Source: Haloarcula salinisoli (GTDB lineage Archaea; Halobacteriota; Halobacteria; Halobacteriales; Haloarculaceae). From it: a stretch of DNA of 64,000 nt. The notes beneath the pieces are model-generated. The model ran no database searches and was not told the DNA's origin. It was given only the letters and a program-made list of their open reading frames with translations. The stretch spans positions 434,001 through 498,000 of the forward strand of contig NZ_RKLQ01000002.1 of assembly GCF_019599405.1 (NCBI RefSeq), written 5' to 3'. Position numbers and translations under genes: made by a program. Below are positions 57,913-64,000 of the stretch, piece after piece (within the stretch, counting starts at the first letter, position 1; every line of letters starts with the position of its first letter).

Positions 57913-58283
57913 CTGCTGTTCGCGACGCCACGGTCTCGGACCTCCCGGACGTAATGAACATCCTCGACGGCGCGGTACTGCGGGCCGACGCGGCAGCCGT
58001 CCAGGACCACATCGGCGACGACGAGGTACTGGTGGCGGTCTCCACGGACGGGGAGCGCGTTCTCGGTGCGCTGGTACTTTCGGGCCACCACATCGACGCC
58101 GTGGCGGTCCGGCGCCGTCGCCGTGGCCAGGGTATCGGGTCGGCGCTGGTCGAGGCGGCCGCCGACCGCCGGGAGCGGCTCACTGCCGAGTTCGACGCGG
58201 ACCTGCGGTCGTTCTACGAGGGGCTGGGATTCACCATCGAGCAGACCGACGAGTCAGGGCGGCTGTGGGGCGAGCGCGACTAG
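57909..58283 (+). CDS. GNAT-family N-acetyltransferase
   Basis: The 124-residue protein begins MTAVRDATVSDLPDVMNILD. The acetyl-CoA loop is RRRRRGQGIGSALVEAAADR (near residues 65-85, matching R/QxxGxG/A), and the fold ends with FYEGLGFTIEQTDESGRLW. The acceptor is unknown. It overlaps the redoxin gene by four bases and the convergent oxidoreductase gene by four bases at its end. Confidence 0.82.
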   Translation: MTAVRDATVSDLPDVMNILDGAVLRADAAAVQDHIGDDEVLVAVSTDGERVLGALVLSGHHIDAVAVRRRRRGQGIGSALVEAAADRRERLTAEFDADLRSFYEGLGFTIEQTDESGRLWGERD

Positions 58284-58732
58284 TTCTGTCGGCCCGTGAT
58301 GGCGTCGGGCTCCAGTTCGTACAGCGTCAGCGCCACCTCGTCGTGGGCCTCGTCGAAGATTCGGATGGGCGCGAACTGCTCGTTGATAGACTCGATGTCG
58401 TAGGCGGGGTGGGACGGCGGGACTCGCCGGATGGGGCCACGCGCGATGACGCTCCACCCTCGCTCTTCGGCCGGTCCGGCCGTCTCCTCGGCCTCGAAGA
58501 CGACGTAGGTCGCCGTCTCGGTGGTCTCGATGTAGTCGGCCTTGCTGTCATCGGGCGTCTCGCCCAGTCGGAAGAAGAGCTGTCCGTCCTCGTAGTGGTG
58601 GTACAGCGGGATGGCGTAGCTCTCGTTGCCGTCGGCCAGCGAGAGGACGCCGTGACCGACGTCGCGGAGCGCCGATTCGATCTCGTCGTCGCTCATCGCT
58701 CGCGTGTAGGCAAAGCGGGCGTCGGGGTCCAT
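58280..58732 (-). CDS. Pyridoxamine 5'-phosphate oxidase-fold flavoprotein
   Basis: The 150-residue protein begins MDPDARFAYTRAMSDDEIES. The FMN-binding split-barrel is recognisable from GVLSLADGNESYAIPLYHHY, DGQLFFRLG and ATYVVFEAEETAGPAEERGW-SVIARGPI. In haloarchaea such proteins are usually FMN- or haem-binding proteins of unknown substrate. It is convergent with the acetyltransferase gene. The start at 58732 is kept because the pattern YxYTxxM matches relatives. Confidence 0.75.
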   Translation of the reverse strand: MDPDARFAYTRAMSDDEIESALRDVGHGVLSLADGNESYAIPLYHHYEDGQLFFRLGETPDDSKADYIETTETATYVVFEAEETAGPAEERGWSVIARGPIRRVPPSHPAYDIESINEQFAPIRIFDEAHDEVALTLYELEPDAITGRQN

Positions 58733-58804
58733 AGCAAACCTACGAGGGTTGATAGGTTAAACCACTGGCTCGCCCGGTAGACCCGTGGGGGCGGACACCG
58801 CCAG

Positions 58805-59359
58805 TCAGCCCAGAAGGTACCGCATCCACGGGTACCGCTCCACGAGTGCCACGCCACCGACCTCGTAGTCCTCGATGTACTGGTCTAGACCCATGATGCG
58901 GCCCGCGCCGAAGGCCGCCACGGAGAGGAACACGAGCATATACGCGAAGTCCCCGTTGATGTAGCCGTGGGCGACGTCCCAGTTCCCGAGGTAGAACAGG
59001 AGCATCATGAACGCGCCCCAGAACGCCGCCAGCCGGGTGAGCGCGCCGACGATGAGCCCCAGTCCGATGAGTACCTCGCCCCACGGGACGGCGACGTTGA
59101 CGAACTCGACGAACGCGGCGTTACTTCCCATCGCGGTGAACAGGCCAGCCGCGGGGCTCCCGTTGGCCTGCGGGGCGTTCATGAGGTAGCCCGAGGCGCT
59201 GAAACTGCCCGATAGCACCTTCTCGAATCCGCTCTGGAAGAACGCGACGCCCATCATTATCCGGAGGGCGAGGATGAACCAGACGGAAAGCGTGTGGAGT
59301 CGACCTTCGGCGGTGAACCCGCCGACGCTGCTTCGAAGTGATACTTCCTGTGAAGACAT
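58805..59359 (-). CDS. DoxX/MauE family membrane protein
   Basis: The 184-residue product begins MSSQEVSLRSSVGGFTAEGR. It has four transmembrane segments with the DoxX pattern LRIMMGVAFFQSGFEKVLSG, VPWGEVLIGLGLIVGALTRL, FMMLLFYLGNWDVAHGYING and FAYMLVFLSVAAFGAGR. Such proteins are found with terminal oxidases, thiosulphate oxidation or as unknown redox helpers. No partner is adjacent, so the role is open. The start at 59359 is taken from the signal-free N-terminus. Confidence 0.75.
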   Translation of the reverse strand: MSSQEVSLRSSVGGFTAEGRLHTLSVWFILALRIMMGVAFFQSGFEKVLSGSFSASGYLMNAPQANGSPAAGLFTAMGSNAAFVEFVNVAVPWGEVLIGLGLIVGALTRLAAFWGAFMMLLFYLGNWDVAHGYINGDFAYMLVFLSVAAFGAGRIMGLDQYIEDYEVGGVALVERYPWMRYLLG

Positions 59360-59451
59360 ATGAAGAGGTACTACAGGTATGGTGGTAAGTACGTAGCACT
59401 GTTCCCGCATTCGGAGAATGGGTCCGCAGCCAGGCGAAAACGGTCGTCAGC

Positions 59452-60840
59452 TCAGACCAGCGGTTCGACCAGGTCGCGGCCGGCCTCGAGCAGCTCCTCG
59501 ACGCGGTCCTCGCTGCCGGCTTCGGCGTAGATACGGAGTTTCGGCTCGGTACCCGAGGGACGCATCAGCAGCCAGGTGCCGTCTTCCAGACGGACCTTGA
59601 ACCCGTCGATGGTGTTGATGCCGTCCACGTCGACGCCGGCGACGGTCTCGGGGAGCTCCGTCTCCAGGTCCGAGAGCACCGGCCCCTTCCGGTCGTCGGG
59701 ACAGTCGACGCTGATTCGGGACTGGTGGATCTCGCCGTAGGCGTCGATGAGGTCGTCGACGCGTGCGTCGAGCGGTTTCTCCGACTCGGCGGCGGCCGCC
59801 ACCAGCGCGATCAGGACGCCGTCCTTGTTCCGGAGGTGGTCGGTCAGGCCGAAGCCGCCCGACTCCTCGCCGCCGAAGAGGGCGTCGTGTTCACGCATCG
59901 CCTCGGCGACCCACTTGAAGCCGACGGCGGTCTCGTGGACGTCCTGGTCGTGGGCCTCGGCGACGCGGTCGACGATGCTCGAGGATGAGACTGTCCGGAC
60001 CACGTCGCCCTCGCGCGTCTCGAGCAGGTAGTCGTACATCGCGGCGAGGAACAGGTTCGGGTCCAGAAAGCCCCGTTCGGGCGTGACGATACCCAGGCGG
60101 TCGGCGTCGCCGTCGTTGACGAAGCCGATGTCGGCGTCGCCCTCGGTCACTTCCTCGATGAGTTCGCCGACCTTCTCGGCTGTGGGTTCCGGCGAGCTGC
60201 CGCCGAACTCGGGGTCGAGGTAGTCCCGCATCGCGGTGACGTCGGCGCCGGCCCGTTCGAGCAGGGTGTTCGTGACGCCGCGGCCGCTGCCGTACATCGC
60301 GTCGTAGGCAACCGTGAGCCCGTCGAGGTCGGCGTCAGCGTACTCGATGGCGTGGTCCTCGTAGTCCGCGATGAGGTCGCGCTCGGTGACCTCACCGTGT
60401 TCGTCCTCGGGGAGGCTCTCGGGGTCGGCGAGGTTGCTCTCGACTTCCTCGGTGAGGTCGGGGAGTGCGGGCGCGCCCTCGCCGGGGATGAACTTCACGC
60501 CGTTGTACTCGGGCGGGTTGTGACTCGCGGTTATCTGGAGTGCGCCGTCGTGGCCGCCCTCCTTGGCCGTCCAGGCGACGATGGGCGTCGGTGTGTCACG
60601 CTCGGGTAGCACCACGTCGAACCCGTTGGCACAGAACACGCGGGCCAGTTCCTCTGCGAAGCCCCGCGACGTCTCGCGGGCGTCGTAGCCGACGACGACC
60701 GAGTCGTCGTGGCCGCGGTCACGGAACGTCGTCGCGAGGGCCTGGCCGACGATTCGCACCCGCGGTTCGGTGAACACGTCGAGGGTCGCTCGCCAGCCGT
60801 CGGTTCCGAAACGTATCGCTTCGGCATCAGCTTCGTCCAT
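59452..60840 (-). CDS. Phosphoglucomutase/phosphomannomutase family protein
   Basis: The 462-residue alpha-D-phosphohexomutase has the four family motifs. These are the phosphoserine loop QITASHNPPEYNGVK (near residue 102), the metal site NDGDADRLGIV (near 240), the sugar loop GGEESGGF (near 325) and the phosphate site RPSGTEPKLRIY (near 435). The exact sugar (glucose, mannose or glucosamine) cannot be decided. A second member of the superfamily starts at 63862 and has a distinct N-terminus. The gene has a good ATG at 60840 and appears to be monocistronic. Confidence 0.88.
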   Translation of the reverse strand: MDEADAEAIRFGTDGWRATLDVFTEPRVRIVGQALATTFRDRGHDDSVVVGYDARETSRGFAEELARVFCANGFDVVLPERDTPTPIVAWTAKEGGHDGALQITASHNPPEYNGVKFIPGEGAPALPDLTEEVESNLADPESLPEDEHGEVTERDLIADYEDHAIEYADADLDGLTVAYDAMYGSGRGVTNTLLERAGADVTAMRDYLDPEFGGSSPEPTAEKVGELIEEVTEGDADIGFVNDGDADRLGIVTPERGFLDPNLFLAAMYDYLLETREGDVVRTVSSSSIVDRVAEAHDQDVHETAVGFKWVAEAMREHDALFGGEESGGFGLTDHLRNKDGVLIALVAAAAESEKPLDARVDDLIDAYGEIHQSRISVDCPDDRKGPVLSDLETELPETVAGVDVDGINTIDGFKVRLEDGTWLLMRPSGTEPKLRIYAEAGSEDRVEELLEAGRDLVEPLV

Positions 60841-60884
60841 ACGTGAATTCTCTCATGGGCCCTTCAAAAAGGTCACCCCCTGGG

Positions 60885-61172
60885 TCAGGGCGAGAACTCG
60901 GTCTCGGCCCCGTCTCCTCGGACCAGCGTCTCCTTCTCGGTCCGCGACAGCTGTTTTATTTCGTACTCGCGAGACATCGCTGCCGACTTGGAGTCGAACC
61001 GCTCGACGTGGACGAGTTCGACGGGCGTCCGGCCGCGGGTGTACTTCGCGCCCTCGTCGGCGTCGTGTTCACGAACCCGGCGCTCCACGTCGGTCGTGTA
61101 GCCGGTGTAAAAAGTATCGTCGCTGCACCGAACCACGTAGGCGTAGTGGTCAGGGCTCCGCGTGGTGGTCAT
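60885..61172 (-). CDS. GIY-YIG nuclease-domain protein
   Basis: The 95-residue protein has the single-domain GIY-YIG nuclease. The core reads YAYVVRCSDDTFYTGYTTD with the two tyrosines, followed by the conserved arginine in VERRVREH and the glutamate in REYEIKQLSRTEKETL. Such short proteins (UPF0213/YhbQ-like) are common in bacteria and haloarchaea and probably act on DNA in repair or are inactive. It lies 44 bases upstream of the mutase gene on the same strand. Confidence 0.85.
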   Translation of the reverse strand: MTTTRSPDHYAYVVRCSDDTFYTGYTTDVERRVREHDADEGAKYTRGRTPVELVHVERFDSKSAAMSREYEIKQLSRTEKETLVRGDGAETEFSP

Positions 61173-61280
61173 CGCACGATGCGGGGGGCCCAGTGGGCCT
61201 CGTACGGATTGTTGTAGTCATTTACCGGTGTGTGCCGACCGGTGTCGGCGTCCGCCGTAAATACTCTACAACGGTCCGTA

Positions 61281-61430
61281 TCACGCTTCGTGGGCGCGCT
61301 CTTTCGACACCTCGGCGATGCCAGCGTTCGCCGAGCAGTTCGGGCAGGCCCGGATGTGTCCGTACTCGTCCGCGAACACACGGGCGAACTGGTCTGAGAC
61401 GTGCGCGCCGCAGTGATTGCATTCGGGCAT
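61281..61430 (-). CDS. Small CxxC zinc-finger protein (DUF7563-like)
   Basis: The 49-residue ORF begins MPECNHCGAHVSDQFARVFA and DEYGHIRACPNCSANAGIAE. Two CxxC pairs plus a histidine between them make a compact zinc site. I associate this with a haloarchaeal family (DUF7563, number tentative). It is shorter than common cut-offs and may be missed by callers. The rest of 61173-61280 holds no gene; upstream (61431-61543) is an A/T-rich stretch that may hold the promoter. Confidence 0.75.
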   Translation of the reverse strand: MPECNHCGAHVSDQFARVFADEYGHIRACPNCSANAGIAEVSKERAHEA

Positions 61431-61543
61431 CGTATTCGTCGGCGACACCACCGCCGACATACAAACAGAGGTGTTCTAGTCCTATATTGCTTTACCCAAA
61501 TGGTTTGGTATCCATCTGGGCTGACAGATGTTTCACCCATCAG

Positions 61544-62311
61544 TCACCCCCCTCGCGCCGCCGCGACCCGGCGGGCGATGAGTCCCGCCTGCGTGCCCGC
61601 GGTAAAGCCCGCGTCGACGTTGACGACCGACAGCGCCGTGCAGGACTGGAGCATCCCCGAGAGCGCGGCCTCGCCCTCGCCGCCGTGGCCGTACCCGGTC
61701 GAGACGGGGAGGCCGATAACCGGCGTGTCCACCAGTCCGGCGACGACGGTGGGCAGGGCGCCCTCCCGACCGGCGGCGACGACGAGGACGTCCTGTTCGC
61801 GCAGGCGGGACACGGCGTCGATGGTCCGGGCCAGACTGGCGACACCCACGTCGTCGATTCGGGTCACGTCGGCGCCCAACTCGGCGGCTATCATGGCCGC
61901 CTCGCCCGCCGGGACGGCGTCGGAGGTCCCGGCCGTGACGACGCCGACGCGGGCGTCGACGTCGGGTCGCTCGAACGCGGGGGCCGTGGCCACGAGCCAG
62001 TTCGACCGCTCGTCCCACCGGATGGTGGCCTTCGGAGCGTTCTCGGCCAGCTGTCGGCGGACGGCCCCTGCACCGGCCGCGTCGATGCGGGTGACGATCG
62101 CTCGCCCGGTCGTCTCGACGGCCGTCGCCGCGAGGTCGGCTATCTCCTCGACTGTCTTCCCGCTGCCCAGCACCGCCTCGGGGACGCCCGAACGGGCCTT
62201 GCGGGCCGCGTCGAAGCGGCCGGCGCCGGTCGTGGCGTAGCCGGCCAGTTCCGACTCGGCCTCGGCGGGGGTCAGTTCACCCGCCGCGACCGCCTCCAGT
62301 ATCTCGCGCAT
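61544..62311 (-). CDS. larB: LarB, nickel-pincer cofactor biosynthesis
   Basis: The 255-residue protein is a LarB homologue, which carboxylates nicotinic acid adenine dinucleotide to start the nickel-pincer cofactor pathway. The C-terminal half is PurE-like: VVTAGTSDAVPAGEAAMIAA, EQDVLVVAAGREGALPTVVA and DTPVIGLPVSTGYGHGGEGE. The N-terminal half has MREILEAVAAGELTPAEAES. LarE is in the same window at 17412-18281. The racemase LarA and LarC are not seen, so the pathway may be complete elsewhere. The start is the ATG at 62311. Confidence 0.92.
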   Translation of the reverse strand: MREILEAVAAGELTPAEAESELAGYATTGAGRFDAARKARSGVPEAVLGSGKTVEEIADLAATAVETTGRAIVTRIDAAGAGAVRRQLAENAPKATIRWDERSNWLVATAPAFERPDVDARVGVVTAGTSDAVPAGEAAMIAAELGADVTRIDDVGVASLARTIDAVSRLREQDVLVVAAGREGALPTVVAGLVDTPVIGLPVSTGYGHGGEGEAALSGMLQSCTALSVVNVDAGFTAGTQAGLIARRVAAARGG

Positions 62312-62523
62312 GTGTCCCCCTCTGGGGGCCGGCTACTCCTATCCGTCGGTCTCCAGCGCCAGCGCGCGCGAGACGGCGGGATAGGGCCGCCCGCTCCTCA
62401 CATATCAATTATGTGGCCACACCCCTCGCGATAGCGGAAAAATCAGCCTTATTTATATGGGTCTGAATGGCCGAAACGCCCTGAAACCCCCGTCAGTACC
62501 GGTGAGAGCGACCCAATTGGGGA

Positions 62524-62534
62524 AAGTATTTAAA
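62524..62534 (+). promoter_or_regulatory. Promoter of the histone-fold gene
   Basis: The sequence aagtatttaaa lies about 25-35 bases before the ATG at 62559, a clear TATA box for a leaderless gene. Confidence 0.6.
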
Positions 62535-62558
62535 CAATCCCTTCGCACAGCGGAGTGT

Positions 62559-62726
62559 ATGGCAGACCTAATCGTCAAAGCCGCCGTGAAGGAAGAGCTC
62601 GATGACATGAACGTTGCGTCGGACTTCTACGATGCACTCGACGCCGAAGTCGAGGAACTGCTCGCCGACGCCGCTCGACGAGCTGACGCTAACGACCGAA
62701 AGACAGTCCAGCCGCGAGACCTGTAA
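62559..62726 (+). CDS. DUF1931 histone-fold protein
   Basis: The 55-residue protein MADLIVKAAVKEELDDMNVA and its following helices match the DUF1931 family, which has a histone-like fold in some archaea and bacteria. The last part (RRADANDRKTVQPRDL) is a basic, DNA-contact-like loop. It is too short and acidic to be a canonical haloarchaeal histone. Function is unknown: it may be a DNA-binding or a protein-interaction module. A TATA box precedes it. A T-rich stretch (62742-62750) after the stop looks like a terminator. Confidence 0.85.
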   Translation: MADLIVKAAVKEELDDMNVASDFYDALDAEVEELLADAARRADANDRKTVQPRDL

Positions 62727-62863
62727 GGTCGTTTCCACCCGTTTTTCTTTCAGCAACGTCCCGTAGCGACGGCGTCGTTCGCCGATAGCCAGCTCCTGCT
62801 CCGCGGCTCGCTACGCTCTCCGCGTCGCTTTCGAGGCGTCTCCCGACGTCGACGCCTCGCTCG
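62727..62863 (-). repeat. Terminator-like T-tract and hairpin repeat between the histone-fold gene and rpiA
   Basis: The T-tract gtttttcttt ends at 62750. It is followed by two hairpins on the minus strand: 62802-62824 (CGCGG/CCGCG, loop GAGCGTAGCGA with one mismatched pair next to it) and 62832-62859 (9-bp CGAGGCGTC/GACGCCTCG). The last one ends four bases from the rpiA stop codon. No gene is visible. Confidence 0.7.
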
Positions 62864-63544
62864 CTACAGCTCTCGGACCGTCACGCCCTCCTCGCTACCG
62901 ACGTGGACCTCGTCGGCCAGCCCGACGAACAGCCCGTGTTCGACGACGCCGGGCAGCGACGCCAGGTCCCGCCCCAGCGCCGCCGGCTCGTCGATATCGC
63001 CGAAGGCACAGTCCAGCACGAGGTTCCCGTTGTCGGTGACGACGGGGCCGTCCTTGCGCTCGGCCTGCCGCAGCGTCGGCTCGCCGCCCAGTTCCCGGAC
63101 CGACTCGGCGACGGTGGTCCGGGCCGCCGACAGCACTTCCACCGGCACTGGGTGGGAGAGCGTCTCGGCTTCCTTCGTCGGGTCGGCGACGACGAGCAAG
63201 CGGTCGGCGCTCGCGTCGACGATCTTCTCGCGGGCGTGGGCCGCCCCGCCGCCCTTTATCAGGTCACCGCCGGCCACCTCGTCGGCGCCGTCGATGGCCA
63301 GGTCGACGCTCACTTCGTCCAAATCGGCAAGCGGGATGCCGGCCTCGCGGGCCAGTTCGCGGGACTGGAAGGAGGTCGGGACGCCGACGATGTCGAGGCC
63401 GGCGTCGACCTGCCGGCCGATGGCGCGAATCGCGTGGGCCGTCGTGGACCCGGTGCCCAGCCCGACGACCATGCCGTCCTCGACCGCCTCGGCCGCCGAC
63501 TCGCCGGCCGCGCGTTTCGCCGCGTCTGAGCCGCCCTGTTTCAT
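62864..63544 (-). CDS. rpiA: Ribose-5-phosphate isomerase A
   Basis: The 226-residue enzyme interconverts ribose-5-phosphate and ribulose-5-phosphate. Family features are VVGLGTGSTTAHAIRAIG (phosphate-binding loop), the catalytic acidic pair in VDLAIDGADEVAG and the lysine in LIKGGGAAHAREKIVD. GPVVTDNGNLVLDCAFG and VEHGLFVGLADEVHVGSEEG follow. The start at 63544 (MKQGGSDAAKRAAG) agrees with the family; the longer frame adds a basic, unlikely N-terminus. In archaea it provides ribose phosphate for nucleotides. Confidence 0.93.
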   Translation of the reverse strand: MKQGGSDAAKRAAGESAAEAVEDGMVVGLGTGSTTAHAIRAIGRQVDAGLDIVGVPTSFQSRELAREAGIPLADLDEVSVDLAIDGADEVAGGDLIKGGGAAHAREKIVDASADRLLVVADPTKEAETLSHPVPVEVLSAARTTVAESVRELGGEPTLRQAERKDGPVVTDNGNLVLDCAFGDIDEPAALGRDLASLPGVVEHGLFVGLADEVHVGSEEGVTVREL

Positions 63545-63602
63545 GTGCGGACTCTCACTGGAGGCGGACAAAACGTTTGTTCTCCTGGCCGGAACGGACG
63601 GT

Positions 63603-63776
63603 ATGGACTGCACCTACTGCGGCTGTGCCGTCGAGGCCCACGACCCGGTGTATCTCTCGACGGAACCGGACGGCGAGCCGACCAGCCAGTTCTGTAACTA
63701 CGGCTGCCTGTCGGCACATATCGAGACCGCGGAGCTGACCACGGGGACGGCCTGCAACTGGTCGCCGGCAGAGTGA
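63603..63776 (+). CDS. Small zinc-binding protein
   Basis: The 57-residue product begins MDCTYCGCAVEAHDPVYLST and has a second cluster QFCNYGCLSAHIETAEL, so two CxxC-like pairs (CTYC, CNYGC) plus histidine can bind a zinc ion in a treble-clef-like fold. Ser-rich C-terminus ends NWSPAE. It is transcribed divergently from rpiA. No function is known. Confidence 0.7.
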   Translation: MDCTYCGCAVEAHDPVYLSTEPDGEPTSQFCNYGCLSAHIETAELTTGTACNWSPAE

Positions 63777-63861
63777 TACTGCCGGCTGTAACTGGGTCGA
63801 GATAGCCGACAGCCGGTCGTACGAACAGTATACTTTTGCCCGCCCGCTTCGCCCTGAGAGT

Positions 63862-64000
63862 ATGACACTCTTCGGAACGAGCGGCATCAGAGGGCCGGTC
63901 GGCGAGACGGTGACAGCCGACCTGGCGCTGTCGATGGGACGAGCGCTGGGCGTCGACTGCGACAGGGTCGTCGTCGGTCGGGACCCGCGTGCGAGCGGCG
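63862..64000 (+). CDS. glmM: Phosphoglucosamine mutase-like protein, N-terminal part
   Basis: The gene begins MTLFGTSGIRGPVGETVTAD and continues to GVDCDRVVVGRDPRASG before the window ends. The FGTSGIRG start and the VVGRDPRxSG segment are typical of archaeal GlmM-like phosphosugar mutases, which convert glucosamine-6-phosphate to glucosamine-1-phosphate. Only about 46 residues are visible, so the exact substrate stays open. Confidence 0.85.
   Translation, partial: MTLFGTSGIRGPVGETVTADLALSMGRALGVDCDRVVVGRDPRASG

Overview
The window is a stretch of haloarchaeal chromosome, most probably from the Haloarculaceae (Haloarcula/Halomicrobium-like; the genus is my inference). The evidence is high G+C, acidic proteins, leaderless genes with a TATA box about 25-30 nt upstream, two TatC proteins, a Rio1-eIF1A pair, PCNA, PriL, Orc1/Cdc6, a thermosome, a SAMP2 modifier and many haloarchaea-only families. 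It starts inside ahcY and ends inside a glmM-like gene.

Layout. 1-8 kb: ahcY end, two paralogous small membrane genes, priL, a SWIM protein, Hjc, a lipoprotein, a hydrolase broken by a stop codon, and PCNA. 8-13 kb: secreted proteins and a lipoprotein pair, RlmE, a VapBC module, and an RHH regulator coupled to a YhhQ-like transporter. 13-21 kb: divergent tatCt/tatCo, a phosphatase, larE, a MinD-like ATPase and a MutS-family ATPase. 21-28 kb: a PGF-CTERM surface protein and a 1,315-residue surface glycoprotein, then a more A+T-rich stretch with a phage-repressor-like protein and a decayed copy of it. 28-35 kb: Orc1/Cdc6, lipoprotein and Tat substrates, rio1-eif1A, an SCP2 protein, a 34-nt tandem repeat and a histidine kinase. 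35-42 kb: a Bat-type regulator with a tiny zinc-finger gene upstream, tRNA-Gly(CCC), nadE, a large branched inverted-repeat element and the thermosome. 42-45 kb: a lower-G+C island with an HNH nuclease carrying six exact 50-residue zinc repeats, then a second VapBC. 45-64 kb: a second kinase, alanine dehydrogenase-like protein, leuS, hsp20-peroxiredoxin, pheA, an aldo/keto reductase, lpdA, SAMP2, redox genes, a sugar phosphomutase, larB, a histone-fold protein and rpiA.

The most notable non-genic signal is a family of short hairpins at 3' ends of genes, near the tRNA and once inside leuS. They share the architecture outer stem - GA - inner stem - GNA - inner stem - GA - outer stem. Outer stems differ from copy to copy, inner pairs covary (GC/GC, CC/GG, AC/GT, CT/AG) and all four bases occur at N of GNA. 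GNA triloops and tandem sheared G-A pairs are known to make very stable DNA hairpins, so this looks like a REP-like structured repeat. A second element (39875-40142) can fold as a four-way junction.

Several genes are too short for ordinary ORF calling and were read directly: 1191-1370, 12823-12999, 26708-26884, 32011-32106, 38290-38439 and 61281-61430. Numbers of DUF families are given from memory and are tentative.
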